NCBI GenBank assembly: GCA_002346225.1
Contig: DDYY01000079.1
Location: forward strand, 449-64,448
Direction: 5' to 3'
From: Bacteroidetes bacterium UBA3022
Lineage (GTDB): Bacteria; Bacteroidota; Bacteroidia; Chitinophagales; BACL12
Length of the DNA: 64,000 nucleotides
Below, piece after piece: positions 25,568-36,097 of this stretch. The position numbers were made by a program, and so were the translations under genes. Positions within the stretch are counted from its first letter, which is position 1; every line of letters starts with the position of its first letter. The notes under the pieces are model-generated. The model did not search any database, had not been told where the DNA came from, and saw only the letters and a program-made list of their open reading frames with translations.

Positions 25568-26905
25568 TTACAGCTCCTTTACCAGTTGCTTGAACATATT
25601 ACCTCTCTCTTCATAGTTTTCAAACAGGTCAAAGCTGGCGCAGGCAGGAGACAGCAATACTGTGTCACCATTTGCACCGAGGCGATAAGCCATGTCTACA
25701 GCATCTTGCATGCTATCGGTAGTAACCATTATATCCACCAGCTTTGAAAAAGATTCCTGCAGTTTCCTGTTGTCTTTGCCCAGACAAACAATTGCCTTAA
25801 CCTTCTTGCGAACCAGCTCAGTCAACTCCGAGTAGTCATTGCCTTTGTCCACACCTCCCGCAATCCAGATAACAGGATCATTCATGCTTTCAAGTGCGTA
25901 CCAGGTAGAATTCACATTGGTAGCTTTTGAATCGTTGATAAAGTTGATACCATGTACTTTAGCAACATGCTCTAACCGATGTTCCAGGCCGGAAAAATCC
26001 ATCAGACTTTCTCTGATACTTTCTTTCTTAATATCCAGAACGTGTCCGGATATTGCCGCTGCCATTGAATTGTAACGGTTGTGCTTTCCCTGCAATGCGA
26101 GTTCACTGATGGTCATAGTAAATGTATTTTGGTTGAATTGAAAAAAAATATTTTTGTCATCCCACCATGCACCTTCTGCAGGAACATTGTGGATGGAAAA
26201 TGTAAGCGGGGTAGCTGTCGAAAGATGCTGTTGCAGTCCGTTCAACAAGATGGGATCATCGGCATTATAGATGAAATAATCATCCTTTTGCTGATTCTCT
26301 GTGATTCTGAATTTCGCTGCCACGTAATTTGACAACTGATAGTTGTACCGGTCGAGATGGTCTGGTGTAATATTTAATAAAATCCCGATGAAAGGCCTGA
26401 ATGTGCGGATATCATCCAGCTGAAAACTGCTTACTTCCAGTACATACCAATCATTATCCCCATCCGCCAGTAATCCTGCGAAACTGATACCCACATTACC
26501 ACCCATGGCGACATTCAATCCCGCCTTTTTAAGGATATGATAGATCCAGTTGGTGGTGGTGGTTTTGCCATTGCTTCCTGTTATGGCAATAATTCTTCCA
26601 GGACAGAATCTGTAAGCGAACTCAATCTCACCATAGTATTCAATACCAGCAGCAATAACCTTCTGCATCAAAGGAGTGGTATCAGGGATTCCCGGACTTT
26701 TAATAATCAAATCGGCAGCTAAAACACGCTCCATGGTATGTCCCCCTTCTTCCCATTCTATCCCTTCCCCTTCCAGTATGCCCGCATATTTGGATGACAG
26801 CTGCTTGCTATCGCTTACGAAAACGTCGTATCCTTTGCGCAACGCCAATCGCGCAGCACCAACACCGCTTTCACCACCGCCTAATATGACTGCCCGTTGT
26901 CCCAT
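25568..26905 (-). CDS. murD: UDP-N-acetylmuramoyl-L-alanine--D-glutamate ligase
   Basis: Adds D-glutamate to UDP-MurNAc-L-Ala. A 445-residue Mur ligase: N-terminal VILGGGESGVGAARLALRKG, P-loop IAITGSNGKTTTTNWI near 108, ILLNITPDHLDRY and the C-terminal NDSKATNVNSTWYALESM, the last being the MurD signature. It abuts mraY directly with no intervening bases and precedes ftsW by ten. Confidence 0.97.
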   Translation of the reverse strand: MGQRAVILGGGESGVGAARLALRKGYDVFVSDSKQLSSKYAGILEGEGIEWEEGGHTMERVLAADLIIKSPGIPDTTPLMQKVIAAGIEYYGEIEFAYRFCPGRIIAITGSNGKTTTTNWIYHILKKAGLNVAMGGNVGISFAGLLADGDNDWYVLEVSSFQLDDIRTFRPFIGILLNITPDHLDRYNYQLSNYVAAKFRITENQQKDDYFIYNADDPILLNGLQQHLSTATPLTFSIHNVPAEGAWWDDKNIFFQFNQNTFTMTISELALQGKHNRYNSMAAAISGHVLDIKKESIRESLMDFSGLEHRLEHVAKVHGINFINDSKATNVNSTWYALESMNDPVIWIAGGVDKGNDYSELTELVRKKVKAIVCLGKDNRKLQESFSKLVDIMVTTDSMQDAVDMAYRLGANGDTVLLSPACASFDLFENYEERGNMFKQLVKEL

Positions 26906-28210
26906 TTACCTTACTTTCAGCGTAACGATTGTGATGATGGCGAGAAACACCCCTACAATCCAGAACCTTGCAACAATCTTGGTTTCGTGCATTCCTGCTT
27001 TCTGAAAATGATGGTGCAGTGGCGACATTTTAAATATCCTTCTGCCCTCACCATATTTCCTTTTGGTGTATTTGAAATAAGATACCTGCATGACGACACT
27101 CAGGTTTTCCATGAGAAAAATTCCACACAGCACGGGTATCAGTAATTCCTTTCTGATGAGCAAAGCCAGTGAGGCAATGATTCCTCCTATGGCAAGACTT
27201 CCCGTATCACCCATAAATACCTGGGCCGGATAAGCATTGTACCAGAGAAAACCAACGCAGGCTCCGATGAAGGCTGCACTGAATACAACCAACTCTCCTG
27301 AGTTGGGTATGTACATGATATTCAGGTAGTCTGCCAGTAATACGTTACCTGCTACGTATGAAAATATCAGCAAGGTGAATACAACTATGGATGATGTACC
27401 TGCAGCCAACCCATCCAGACCATCCGTTAAGTTGGCTCCATTGGATACTGCCGTTATTATGATTACAATTATAAACAGGTAAAGTATTGGAAAAAGCCAA
27501 CGCTGCATACCCTTCCCAGCCCAGCCTACCAGCCACTCATAATCAAACTCATTATTCTTAATAAAAGGAATAGTAGAAATGGTAGACCGCGTATCGTGCG
27601 ATAAGAACCTTTCTCCGCTGGCATCGAGCATCCCTTCGCCATCCAGTCTTACACCATTGGCATCATAGCTTTCAATCGGCTTACCCACAGGCATTCCGTT
27701 TTCAACTTCATACACATATATCTTATCGAAATCACGCAACTTGATGTCATCGGATAAATAGAGCACAAGTCCGACTATAAGTGCCAGTCCCACCTGACCC
27801 ATGAGTTTGAATTTGGCGCGCAGCCCTTCCTTATTCTTGCGGAATACTTTGATGTAATCATCGAGAAATCCGATACCGCCCATCCAGACGGTTACAACTA
27901 TCATCAATATTATATATATGTTCAGGATGTCTGCAAAGAGAATAGTAGGAATCAACAGCGCTATTAGAATAATAACACCACCCATCGTAGGCGTTCCTTT
28001 TTTGCTTAACTGACCTTCCAGTCCAAGATCCCTGATAGATTCACCAATCTGCTGCTTCTGCAGGTAAAGTATAATGCGCTTACCAAAAATGATTGAAATA
28101 ATAAGCGAGAACAGGATAGCCATCGCCGCTCTGAAGGAGAGGTATTCGAACAGACCCGCACCCGGTATATTAAATTCACGTTCCAGCCATGTAAATAGAT
28201 AATACAGCAT
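26906..28210 (-). CDS. mraY: Phospho-N-acetylmuramoyl-pentapeptide transferase
   Basis: Forms lipid I by moving phospho-MurNAc-pentapeptide to undecaprenyl phosphate. A 434-residue membrane enzyme with [33 protein letters not shown] (catalytic Asp pair), [14 protein letters not shown] and [10 protein letters not shown] motifs and the C-terminal [15 protein letters not shown]. It is longer than the about 360-residue E. coli enzyme because of an extra periplasmic segment (about 175-235, with [15 protein letters not shown]), as in other Bacteroidota. Its ATG overlaps the murE TAA by one base. Confidence 0.97.
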   Translation of the reverse strand: MLYYLFTWLEREFNIPGAGLFEYLSFRAAMAILFSLIISIIFGKRIILYLQKQQIGESIRDLGLEGQLSKKGTPTMGGVIILIALLIPTILFADILNIYIILMIVVTVWMGGIGFLDDYIKVFRKNKEGLRAKFKLMGQVGLALIVGLVLYLSDDIKLRDFDKIYVYEVENGMPVGKPIESYDANGVRLDGEGMLDASGERFLSHDTRSTISTIPFIKNNEFDYEWLVGWAGKGMQRWLFPILYLFIIVIIITAVSNGANLTDGLDGLAAGTSSIVVFTLLIFSYVAGNVLLADYLNIMYIPNSGELVVFSAAFIGACVGFLWYNAYPAQVFMGDTGSLAIGGIIASLALLIRKELLIPVLCGIFLMENLSVVMQVSYFKYTKRKYGEGRRIFKMSPLHHHFQKAGMHETKIVARFWIVGVFLAIITIVTLKVR

Positions 28211-29676
28211 TAGCCTGTTATATTTTTCAGGGTTTCCGTAATAATTTCTTTATCGTTGAATGGGTACTTCACCCCCTTGATTTCCTGGTACAATTCATGT
28301 CCCTTGCCGGCAACTAAGACCACATCGCCCTTTGCCGCCATATGAATGGCCGTGCGAATAGCCTCTTTCCTATTCACAATTGACAGGGTCTTATGCTTCA
28401 TTTCAGCAGAAAGTCCTTCTTCCATTTCGCGGATTATCATTTCCGGTTCCTCATCTCTGGGATTGTCAGATGTCAGCACCACCTTATCGCTGTACTTCGC
28501 GGCAGTTTTGGCCATTACCGGTCGCTTTGCCTTATCGCGATTGCCACCACAACCTATTACAGTCACGATATGCTTTCCCGGAACCAGCATATCGCGCAAA
28601 GTGGTGAGCACCTGCTCAACAGCGTCCGGCGTATGCGCATAATCTACTACCCCGGTTATTCCACCCGGCGATAACTGCACTACTTCCAACCTGCCGGGAA
28701 CTTTACCCAGACCACTGATTGCAGTCAGTACAGCATCCTTATCCTGTCTGAGTAAAATAGCAGTGCCATACACAGCAGTTAAATTCCAGGCATTGAAAGC
28801 GCCTCGCATAGGAGTGTGTAACTCATTACCGTCTATGCGCAATTGCAACCCATCAATGCTATTATTGATGATACGCGTAGTGAAATCTCCATCCGATTTA
28901 ACTCCGTAAGTGTGCACTTCGGCATTGGTATTCTGTACCATCACACTGCTATGTACATCATCATTATTGATCAATGCATGCGCATCTGCCGACAATCCAT
29001 CAAAAAACATTTTCTTAGCCGCTATGTACTTATCGAATGTCTTATGATAATCCAGATGGTCATGCGTAATATTTGTAAAAACAGCAACTGTAAAATGTAG
29101 TCCTGCAATTCGCTGCTGGTGCGCCGCATGCGAACTCACCTCCATAAATGCGTAAGTACAACCTGCAGTTACCATGCTTGCCAACAATTGGTTGAGCTGC
29201 ACAGGATCAGGCGTCGTGTGGGTAGAAGGAATTACCGTTCCATCAATTTTATTTTCGATAGTGGAAATGAGCCCGACCCCATATCCCAGTGCCCTGAAAA
29301 GCTCATAACTCAGGGTGGCAGTGGTAGTCTTACCATTGGTACCCGTGATCCCTACCAATTGCAAGCGCCTGGAAGGATGATCGTAAAATGCAGAACTTAA
29401 CAAGCCCAATGCCTGAGCAGCATTCTTTACTTCAACATAAGTAGCTAAAGAGTCTAAACCAGACGGTACATATTCCAGAACAACTGCTGCTGCACCGGCT
29501 TGGATTGCCATGTCAATAAAATGGTGGCCATCGTGTTGTGTTCCTCTTACCGCTACGAAAAGAAACCCAGGTTCCACTGCACGGGAATCGGCTGTAATCC
29601 CTTTTATCAGGATTTCAGCATCACCCATGAACCTCACCAGTTCCACCTCTTTTAATATGTGGTGCAACTTTTTCAT
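28210..29676 (-). CDS. murE: UDP-MurNAc-L-Ala-D-Glu--2,6-diaminopimelate ligase
   Basis: Adds the third stem-peptide residue. A 488-residue Mur ligase: [16 protein letters not shown] holds the P-loop near 110, [11 protein letters not shown] and [14 protein letters not shown] follow, and the C-terminal [14 protein letters not shown] near 410 contains DNPR. That motif marks meso-diaminopimelate specificity, as opposed to lysine, so the cell wall should be of the DAP type. Its ATG overlaps the ftsI stop by four bases, and its TAA overlaps mraY by one. Confidence 0.97.
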   Translation of the reverse strand: MKKLHHILKEVELVRFMGDAEILIKGITADSRAVEPGFLFVAVRGTQHDGHHFIDMAIQAGAAAVVLEYVPSGLDSLATYVEVKNAAQALGLLSSAFYDHPSRRLQLVGITGTNGKTTTATLSYELFRALGYGVGLISTIENKIDGTVIPSTHTTPDPVQLNQLLASMVTAGCTYAFMEVSSHAAHQQRIAGLHFTVAVFTNITHDHLDYHKTFDKYIAAKKMFFDGLSADAHALINNDDVHSSVMVQNTNAEVHTYGVKSDGDFTTRIINNSIDGLQLRIDGNELHTPMRGAFNAWNLTAVYGTAILLRQDKDAVLTAISGLGKVPGRLEVVQLSPGGITGVVDYAHTPDAVEQVLTTLRDMLVPGKHIVTVIGCGGNRDKAKRPVMAKTAAKYSDKVVLTSDNPRDEEPEMIIREMEEGLSAEMKHKTLSIVNRKEAIRTAIHMAAKGDVVLVAGKGHELYQEIKGVKYPFNDKEIITETLKNITG

Positions 29677-31766
29677 CCGAGTCGTATTTGCACCTGTGCC
29701 CCTTTGTACGTTGCTGCACCGGGAGCCACAGACTGATAAACTACTTTTCCTACACCACTTACCTGAACTTTAAGCCCCTGGCTTTCCAATAAGAATATGG
29801 CATCTCTTGCGCCCATGCCTTTTACCGATGGCATGGTTTGTTCATGAATGACAATATCATCTACGTCTGCTTTCGAATGCTGGAGATCTACCAACCACCA
29901 ATCGCCGGCAGCATTATCAGGTACATCAATATGAAACCAATCGAAAATGGTACGATAATCATTACCATATCCTTTGGAGCGAACATCCATACCCAGTAAC
30001 AGCGAGTCATTACTGTTGACGGGTTCAATTATTTGCAGGTGATGAGAATAAACTTTGTCTGCAATCTCCCTAAACACCGGACCTGCCACTGATCCACCGT
30101 AATAGATACCATTGGTAGGATTGCTCACCATCACCATGATAGAATAGCGGGGTGATTCTGCCGGGAAGTAGCCGATAAAGCTGGCCAGGTACTGTCCCGA
30201 TGCATAAGTTCCATTCACCAGCTTTTGTGCGGTACCTGTTTTTCCTGCAATACCATAGTGCTCATTCCACAAACTTCTGGCTGTGCCGCTGTCCACCACA
30301 GCTAACATGCTTTGCTGCAGCTGTAATAGGGTCTTTTCACTACATATACTTTCTTTTAATACTACCGGATCATATTTGTCTATAATTCGGCCATACTGAG
30401 AAGTTCCTTCCACAAGCATGGGCTGCATCAGTCTGCCCCCATTGGCAACTGCATTGTAGAAGTTCAGCATTTGCAGTGGTGTTACCTGTAATTCATATCC
30501 CACACTCATCCATGGAAGCGTGGTACCATACCAGTCACGAGCAGACGGATCCTTTTTGAAGATAGGAGCAGGCTCCCCCTGAATGGCAATTCCTGTAGGC
30601 TTATCTATGCCTGTTGCACTGAGGTGTTCGAGGTAACGCTCTGGTGTTTTGGTGTAAAATTGATTGACCAGCCTTGATATACCGACGTTGGAAGATTTTG
30701 CAAATGCTGTTTTTACAGTAACATTATTGTAGTGGTGGGCACCTTCACTATCCCACATAGTGCGCTTATAATACTGAATCTGACCCTGATTAAGATCTAC
30801 ACTGTCATTGATGGAAACGTAGTTATCTTCCAGTAATGCAAGCAGCGAAAATAATTTGAATGTGGAACCGGGTTCTACGCGTTCAGCCACCGCATAGTTG
30901 AGCACTTCTTCATAGTTCCCGGATTGCTGGCGAGTCAGATTACTTATAGCACGAACCTTACCCGTCCTTACCTCCATCACTACTGCTGTACCCCAGTCCG
31001 CTCCATTTTTCTCCAATGTTCTGCGAAGTGCATTCTCAGTGATATCCTGAATATTGACATCTATGGTGGTAATGAGGTCCAGGCCATCATGCGGCTCTAC
31101 CTCTGTCTCATCGCTCACGGGCATCCACACACCGCCTGATACTTTCCGCATCAATTGTCTTCCAGGCGTACCTGCAAGCTCTTCATCAAAAGCGCCTTCG
31201 ATACCAACATTGGTTCCTTCGCGTGCATATCCGACAGTTCGGCTGGCGAGACTTCCATAAGGGCGCTCCCTGCGCTCTGTCTTAGTGTACATAAATCCAC
31301 CCCTATAGCGCCCCTCTCTGAATATGGGTAATTCGCGCAGGCGAATCAATTGAGGAACAGAAACTTTTTTATGCAATATGAGATACTGCCGCTTGTTGTT
31401 CCTGGCAGTAACAATCTTTTGCTTATACCAGGATGCAGGATGATCCCCCAGCACCTCTGACAAACCCCATGCAAGCGAGTCAATTCCGGAACGGAATAAA
31501 TCTGACGCTACTACTGTAGGATCCATGCTGATGATATAGTAGGGAAAAGATGCAGCCAAGAGATCGCCACCCTGCGCATAAATATTTCCCCGTTTCGCCG
31601 GAATGACTTTATAGTCGAGCTGGGCATCATCAGCCATGGCGCGGTACTCGTCCCCCTGCACATACTGCACCTTGGCAATCTGCACAACGATGGCAAGACC
31701 CAAAATAATGAGTAAGGTAAACGTGAGGTACAACCTCCATAATATGTCCTTCTTAACCTCGGTCAT
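29673..31766 (-). CDS. ftsI: Septal peptidoglycan transpeptidase FtsI (PBP3) with PASTA domain
   Basis: A 697-residue class B penicillin-binding protein with a membrane helix at about 11-31, a pedestal domain to about 225 (RPYGSLASRTVGYA), and the transpeptidase domain. Its catalytic motifs are STFK at 301-304 (serine nucleophile), SSN near 358-360 and KTGTAQ near 508. A single C-terminal PASTA domain (about 637-697) begins TMPSVKGMGARDAIFLLES. It crosslinks septal peptidoglycan with FtsW. The start overlaps ftsL by four bases and the stop overlaps murE by four. Confidence 0.95.
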   Translation of the reverse strand: MTEVKKDILWRLYLTFTLLIILGLAIVVQIAKVQYVQGDEYRAMADDAQLDYKVIPAKRGNIYAQGGDLLAASFPYYIISMDPTVVASDLFRSGIDSLAWGLSEVLGDHPASWYKQKIVTARNNKRQYLILHKKVSVPQLIRLRELPIFREGRYRGGFMYTKTERRERPYGSLASRTVGYAREGTNVGIEGAFDEELAGTPGRQLMRKVSGGVWMPVSDETEVEPHDGLDLITTIDVNIQDITENALRRTLEKNGADWGTAVVMEVRTGKVRAISNLTRQQSGNYEEVLNYAVAERVEPGSTFKLFSLLALLEDNYVSINDSVDLNQGQIQYYKRTMWDSEGAHHYNNVTVKTAFAKSSNVGISRLVNQFYTKTPERYLEHLSATGIDKPTGIAIQGEPAPIFKKDPSARDWYGTTLPWMSVGYELQVTPLQMLNFYNAVANGGRLMQPMLVEGTSQYGRIIDKYDPVVLKESICSEKTLLQLQQSMLAVVDSGTARSLWNEHYGIAGKTGTAQKLVNGTYASGQYLASFIGYFPAESPRYSIMVMVSNPTNGIYYGGSVAGPVFREIADKVYSHHLQIIEPVNSNDSLLLGMDVRSKGYGNDYRTIFDWFHIDVPDNAAGDWWLVDLQHSKADVDDIVIHEQTMPSVKGMGARDAIFLLESQGLKVQVSGVGKVVYQSVAPGAATYKGAQVQIRLG

Positions 31767-32116
31767 TTATCAATAATGGTATATGGCGGATTGGTTAATT
31801 CATACATTTGCTGGTCCTGCACCCTTTCTGCAACCTTGCTCTGTCTGCTGCTTCGGGTGAGTTCATCTTTCATACTGTTGTAGTTCCACATCACTTCTGT
31901 CATATCCTCTTCCGTATTCCTCAGTTCACGCACCATGCGAACACCTCTGTGATTATTCCATATGTAAACAATGCATAAAAACATTGCGAAAAGTAAGAAT
32001 GGGATATTGGCATTGATCCATTCCAGCTTTAGAAAGGAAACACCATCCAGATTGCGCATCAAAGACGACAGAGATGCTGCTCTTTTCTTCTTACCTGTTT
32101 TATTTCCTTCACTCAT
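31763..32116 (-). CDS. ftsL: FtsL-like bitopic cell division protein
   Basis: A 117-residue protein with a basic cytoplasmic N-terminus (KTGKKKRAASLSSLMRN), one transmembrane helix (about 38-56) and a short periplasmic coiled-coil-like segment (RELRNTEEDMTEVMWNYNSMKDEL). Size, topology and position between rsmH and ftsI identify the FtsL slot of the dcw cluster; sequence conservation in FtsL is low. It would join FtsQ and FtsB to regulate FtsW-FtsI. Confidence 0.8.
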   Translation of the reverse strand: MSEGNKTGKKKRAASLSSLMRNLDGVSFLKLEWINANIPFLLFAMFLCIVYIWNNHRGVRMVRELRNTEEDMTEVMWNYNSMKDELTRSSRQSKVAERVQDQQMYELTNPPYTIIDK

Positions 32117-32126
32117 GGTTTAAAAA

Positions 32127-33026
32127 TTATATTCGTTCCGCTACCCGCAACTTGGCACTTGTGGCACGCGAGTTTCTTTTCATCTCTTCCTTACCCGGAA
32201 GAATGGGTTTCTTTGTTATGACTTTGTACAATGCTTCTCGCTGACCTGTCATATTAGTTATATCATCCTGCGTCGATTCATTTCTAAATGCCGCCTTTAC
32301 CAACCTGTCTTCCAGGGAATGGTAGGTGATCACGACCAACCTTCCGCCGGGCGATAACACATCTGCCGCATCCCGCAGCATCTCCTTCAACGATTCCAGC
32401 TCATCATTCACAGCAATCCGCAGTGCCTGAAAAACCTGCGCGAGGTACTTATGCCGCTCTCCTTTCATAACTTTCTCGGCTATCGTCATCAGATCGCCCG
32501 TCGTGCGGATAGGCATCAGTTCCCGCGATGCTACAATTTCCATAGCCAGCTGCCGGGCATTTCTCAGTTCAGCGTAATCACTAAAAATCTGCTGTAAATC
32601 GGCTGCACTTGCACTAGATAAAATATGTCCGGCGTGAACATGTGCTTCTGGATTCATGCGCATATCCAACGGTGCATCATTCCTGAAAGAGAAACCTCTC
32701 TCGCCTGCATCGAATTGGTGGCTCGAGACTCCGAGGTCTGCCAGTATTCCCTGCACACCGCTAATTCCTGCCACCCGTAACATCCGCTTCATATGCCTGT
32801 AATTCCATGGGACGAGTGTAAATCTTGGATCGTCAGGTAGATGTTGCTGCACTATCGGATCGCGATCAAAGGCAATTACTCTACTATCTCCATTGATTTT
32901 ATCAAGAATATGGCGCGTGTGACCGCCACCTCCGAACGTTACATCGACAAACACACCGGTTTTTTCCACCAGCAACGCATCAACGCTTTCATGTAAAAGA
33001 ACGGGTATGTGAAAGGCGTCACTCAT
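32127..33026 (-). CDS. rsmH: 16S rRNA (cytosine-1402-N4)-methyltransferase
   Basis: Methylates N4 of C1402 in 16S rRNA using S-adenosylmethionine. A 299-residue protein with HIPVLLHESVDALL at the start, the SAM motif FVDVTFGGGGHTRHIL near 28, GILADLGVSSHQFD, RGFSFRNDAPLDMRM and the C-terminal VVITYHSLEDRLVK, all diagnostic of RsmH/MraW. Overlaps mraZ by eight bases. Confidence 0.97.
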   Translation of the reverse strand: MSDAFHIPVLLHESVDALLVEKTGVFVDVTFGGGGHTRHILDKINGDSRVIAFDRDPIVQQHLPDDPRFTLVPWNYRHMKRMLRVAGISGVQGILADLGVSSHQFDAGERGFSFRNDAPLDMRMNPEAHVHAGHILSSASAADLQQIFSDYAELRNARQLAMEIVASRELMPIRTTGDLMTIAEKVMKGERHKYLAQVFQALRIAVNDELESLKEMLRDAADVLSPGGRLVVITYHSLEDRLVKAAFRNESTQDDITNMTGQREALYKVITKKPILPGKEEMKRNSRATSAKLRVAERI

Positions 33027-33474
33027 CAGGAGTATCGCCCATTACTTCTTCAGCCAACCCTGCAAAATCATCGGATTGCATATCAATAACCGAAGTATAT
33101 TGATCCTTATCCCATATTTCCACCTTACCCTGGAAAGCAGATAGTACAATCTCTTTGGTAATACCCGCATAGGCCTGCAATGGCTTCGGTACCAATACCC
33201 TTTCGCTGCTGTCGAGCGTCAATTCTGTGGCACCACTCATGAAGTAGCGTACAAAGTCACGGTTCTTTTTCACGAACATGTTCAATCCATTGAGCCGCGC
33301 ACTCACCTTCTGCCATTCACTGAAAGGATACAAGACCAGGCATTTCTCAAAGCCACGGGTAATCACAAAGCGGGCATTGTCTTCTGCTGACAATTGCTTG
33401 ATCAGCGCAGAAGGCACCTTTAGCCGACCCTTGGGATCCATGTTAACTTCAAATTCGCCTAGTAAACCCGACAT
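33019..33474 (-). CDS. mraZ: Transcriptional regulator MraZ
   Basis: First gene of the dcw cluster; represses its own operon by binding repeated TGGGN boxes. I start at the ATG at 33474 (MSGLLGEFEVNMDPKGRL), giving 151 residues, the usual size; the open frame continues upstream without support. Two SpoVT/AbrB-like half-domains are visible, the first with NMDPKGRLKVPSAL, the second with ELTLDSSERVLVPKPLQAYAGI. Operator repeats lie 45-80 bases upstream. Its stop overlaps rsmH by eight bases. Confidence 0.96.
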   Translation of the reverse strand: MSGLLGEFEVNMDPKGRLKVPSALIKQLSAEDNARFVITRGFEKCLVLYPFSEWQKVSARLNGLNMFVKKNRDFVRYFMSGATELTLDSSERVLVPKPLQAYAGITKEIVLSAFQGKVEIWDKDQYTSVIDMQSDDFAGLAEEVMGDTPDE

Positions 33475-33518
33475 ATTTTGGTTTGTAGTGGAAATGTAAC
33501 GTAAATCTAGGGGTAAAA

Positions 33519-33553
33519 TTCCATTTCCTCCCACTTTCTCCCACTTTTACCCA
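33519..33553 (-). promoter_or_regulatory. MraZ operator: TGGGN boxes at 10-base spacing
   Basis: On the minus strand the sequence carries TGGGT (33553-33549), TGGGA (33543-33539) and TGGGA (33533-33529), each separated by a five-base spacer. A degenerate fourth box TGGAA (33523-33519) keeps the phase. This equals the direct-repeat architecture known for MraZ binding sites in E. coli and Mycoplasma, and the repeats lie directly upstream of mraZ, supporting autoregulation of the dcw cluster. Confidence 0.85.
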
Positions 33554-33790
33554 CTAAAAATTATTCACAAATAATGCACATCCACCCTTTCCAGCTGTGG
33601 ATATAGTAGAAAAAGTCGCCGAAGACCTTCCTAATCGGACATGCAATTGTGTATTACTGAAATGAAAGGCTGTTGATAAGCGCCATTAATCGAGGATGGG
33701 CACTGCTTTGCAGAAAGGAATAAAGGAAGTTGGCCACGACGACCACCCACCTCAAATGCCTGAATAGCGACCTGTGGCAGGTTCAGGCAT

Positions 33791-33818
33791 AAAAAAAGGC
33801 GAAGCTTCTGCTTCGCCT
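33791..33818 (-). terminator. Intrinsic terminator of gapA-pgk
   Basis: A nine-base-pair GC-rich stem (33797-33805 with 33810-33818) and a four-base loop, followed on the minus strand by a run of seven T. It lies 22 bases beyond the pgk stop codon. Confidence 0.88.
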
Positions 33819-33840
33819 AAATAAAGTAATAAGCTTGTAA

Positions 33841-35034
33841 TCAGGATAATGCTGCTACACCTGGTAATTCCTTGCCCTCAAAGAATTCCAGCATGGCGCC
33901 GCCGCCTGTTGAAACGTAACTCACCTTATCGGCAAGGTGGAATTTGTTTACGGCAGCGACAGAATCTCCTCCTCCTACCAGCGAGTAGGCACCCTGAGCG
34001 GTCGCACGTGCTATTGCCTGAGCCACCTCTATAGTTCCTTTGCTGAACGCCTCCATTTCAAAGACCCCCATGGGGCCATTCCACATAATGGTCATAGACT
34101 GGGCAATGACAACCAGGTATTCCCGCAGAGCGGCAGGCCCAATGTCCAGGCCCATCCAACCTTCAGGAATAGCATCACTGGCAGTAGTCTGGGTTTGAGC
34201 ATCTGCACTGAAAGCATCAGCCACAATACTGTCCTCCGGCAGGTAAACGCTCACACCTTTTGCTGCAGCTTTCTCCAGCAAGGACTTTGCTGTTTCCAGT
34301 CGATCCTCTTCACAAAGCGAAGCTCCTATGTTCCCACCTTTGGCCTTGTAAAAAGTGTAGGCCATTCCACCTCCAATGATAATATTATCAGCTATGTCCA
34401 GCAGTTTCTCCAGAATCATAATCTTATCGCTCACCTTGGCACCACCAATGATGGCGGTAAAAGGCTTATCAGCATGATGCAAGACCTTGGTACCTGCAGT
34501 AACTTCACCCGCCATCAGCAATCCTGCCATTTTGTGCTTCTGATCAAAAAATTGTGCAATAATAGTGGTAGAAGCATGCGCGCGATGAGCAGTTCCAAAG
34601 GCATCATTTACATATACATCTCCCAGTGCAGCAAGCTGTTCGGCAAAAGCTACATCACCTTTGGTCTCTTCCTTGTGGAAGCGAAGGTTCTCAAGTAAGA
34701 GGACCTCTCCCGGCTGAAGTGCAGCTGCAGCCTGCTGGGCAACAGTTCCGATGCAATTCTCGGCAAATTGAACAGGCAGGTGGAGTAAGTCAGACAATCG
34801 ACCGATAACATGGCGCATGGAAAAACGGTCTTCAGGACCCTCTTTGGGCCTACCTAGATGCGACATTAAAATTACCGAACCGCCATCTTCCAGAATTTTT
34901 CGGATGGTGGGCAAGGCAGCTCTCAGGCGGTTGTCATCTGTAACGGCAAGTGTTTCCTTGTCTAATGGGACATTAAAATCAACCCGGATAAGTGCTTTCT
35001 TTCCGTTAAAATCAAAATCGTTAACTGTTTGCAT
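33841..35034 (-). CDS. pgk: Phosphoglycerate kinase
   Basis: Interconverts 1,3-bisphosphoglycerate + ADP and 3-phosphoglycerate + ATP in glycolysis and gluconeogenesis. A 397-residue, two-domain enzyme: [14 protein letters not shown] is the N-terminal signature, [11 protein letters not shown] the substrate-binding loop, and the C-terminal nucleotide domain has [35 protein letters not shown] and [10 protein letters not shown]. It follows gapA by 53 bases and is closed by an intrinsic terminator, so the two glycolytic genes form one unit. Confidence 0.98.
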   Translation of the reverse strand: MQTVNDFDFNGKKALIRVDFNVPLDKETLAVTDDNRLRAALPTIRKILEDGGSVILMSHLGRPKEGPEDRFSMRHVIGRLSDLLHLPVQFAENCIGTVAQQAAAALQPGEVLLLENLRFHKEETKGDVAFAEQLAALGDVYVNDAFGTAHRAHASTTIIAQFFDQKHKMAGLLMAGEVTAGTKVLHHADKPFTAIIGGAKVSDKIMILEKLLDIADNIIIGGGMAYTFYKAKGGNIGASLCEEDRLETAKSLLEKAAAKGVSVYLPEDSIVADAFSADAQTQTTASDAIPEGWMGLDIGPAALREYLVVIAQSMTIMWNGPMGVFEMEAFSKGTIEVAQAIARATAQGAYSLVGGGDSVAAVNKFHLADKVSYVSTGGGAMLEFFEGKELPGVAALS

Positions 35035-35087
35035 AAGCAGGTTATAAACCGGGCAGTCAGGGCTACCCGGCTAGATGAAAAATGATA

Positions 35088-36092
35088 TTACAATCCGGCA
35101 ATATGGCGCATTGTCCGCACCAGCTGGCTTACATAGCTCATTTCATTATCGTACCAGCTAACCGTTTTAACCAGTTGCTTATCTCCCACTGTTACTACTT
35201 TGGTTTGGGTAGCATCAAACAGAGAACCAAAGCTCATACCGATTACATCGCTGCTCACAATGGGCTCTTCGGTGTAGCCAAAGCTCTCGTTGGAAGCTGC
35301 TTTCATCGCAGCATTGATTTCATCTGCGGTTACTTTTTTGTTCAACACCACAGTCAGTTCTGTCAGCGAACCTGTAATAACAGGAACCCGCTGTGCACCA
35401 CCGTCCAGCTTACCTTTCAACTCAGGTAGTACCAGACCGATTGCCTTGGCAGCTCCTGTAGAGTTCGGAATGATATTGGCAGCTGCAGCTCTTGCGCGAC
35501 GGAGATCGTCTTTGCGATGAGGAGCATCCAATGTATTCTGGTCATTGGTGTAAGCGTGCACCGTAGTCATACTACCCACTTCAATGCCATAGTTGTTTTG
35601 TAACACCTGCGCCATGGGAGCCAGACAGTTGGTAGTGCAGGATGCACATGAAATGATGGTTTCACTGCCATCGAGAATATCGTGGTTCACGTTGAAAACC
35701 ACAGTTTTAAGGTCTCCGGTAGCAGGTGCTGAGATGATCACTTTTCTGGCACCGGCTGTGATGTGTGCCTGAGCAGATTCAGCACTGGTAAAGAAGCCTG
35801 TTGCTTCTACCACTACATCTACATCATGGTTTTTCCATGGTATATCGGCTGGGTTCTTCTGGGCATATACCCGCACTTCTTCGCCGTTTACTACTATGCT
35901 GTTGTCGGTGGCAGTAACTTCCTGACCAAAGCGGCCCTGGGCACTGTCATACTTCAACAAATGAGCCAGCGTGGCCGGAGATGTGAGGTCATTAATGGCC
36001 ACTACATCAATTCCTTCCATGTTATAAATCTTGCGAAATACGAGTCGACCTATTCGGCCGAAGCCGTTGATAGCTATTTTAACTTGGTTCAT
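35088..36092 (-). CDS. gapA: Glyceraldehyde-3-phosphate dehydrogenase, type I
   Basis: Oxidises glyceraldehyde 3-phosphate with NAD and phosphate to 1,3-bisphosphoglycerate. A 334-residue enzyme with [13 protein letters not shown] at 8-20 for NAD binding, the catalytic [12 protein letters not shown] with Cys152, and the C-terminal [15 protein letters not shown]. Upstream of pgk, the product of one enzyme being the substrate of the next. A TATTTTTG element ends only five bases before the ATG, which would give a transcript with almost no leader. Confidence 0.98.
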   Translation of the reverse strand: MNQVKIAINGFGRIGRLVFRKIYNMEGIDVVAINDLTSPATLAHLLKYDSAQGRFGQEVTATDNSIVVNGEEVRVYAQKNPADIPWKNHDVDVVVEATGFFTSAESAQAHITAGARKVIISAPATGDLKTVVFNVNHDILDGSETIISCASCTTNCLAPMAQVLQNNYGIEVGSMTTVHAYTNDQNTLDAPHRKDDLRRARAAAANIIPNSTGAAKAIGLVLPELKGKLDGGAQRVPVITGSLTELTVVLNKKVTADEINAAMKAASNESFGYTEEPIVSSDVIGMSFGSLFDATQTKVVTVGDKQLVKTVSWYDNEMSYVSQLVRTMRHIAGL

Positions 36093-36097
36093 ACCTG

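Larger units (their letters stand above)
33475..33840. other. 366-base intergenic region upstream of mraZ
   Basis: No gene is supported here. Reading from mraZ outward it holds a short leader, the MraZ operator repeats (33519-33553), a match to the DnaA-box pattern TTATNCACA at 33561-33569 and a one-mismatch box on the other strand at 33596-33604. Then comes about 190 bases of featureless sequence and the pgk terminator hairpin (33791-33818). No exact TAnnTTTG element for mraZ was found; TTATTTG near 33568-33574 on the minus strand is the closest. Confidence 0.7.

Noticed and set aside
35035..35087. Hairpin between gapA and pgk (CCGGG/CCCGG)
   Set aside because: The stem has a mismatch and no T-run on the minus strand, so it is not a convincing terminator. 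The genes are probably co-transcribed.
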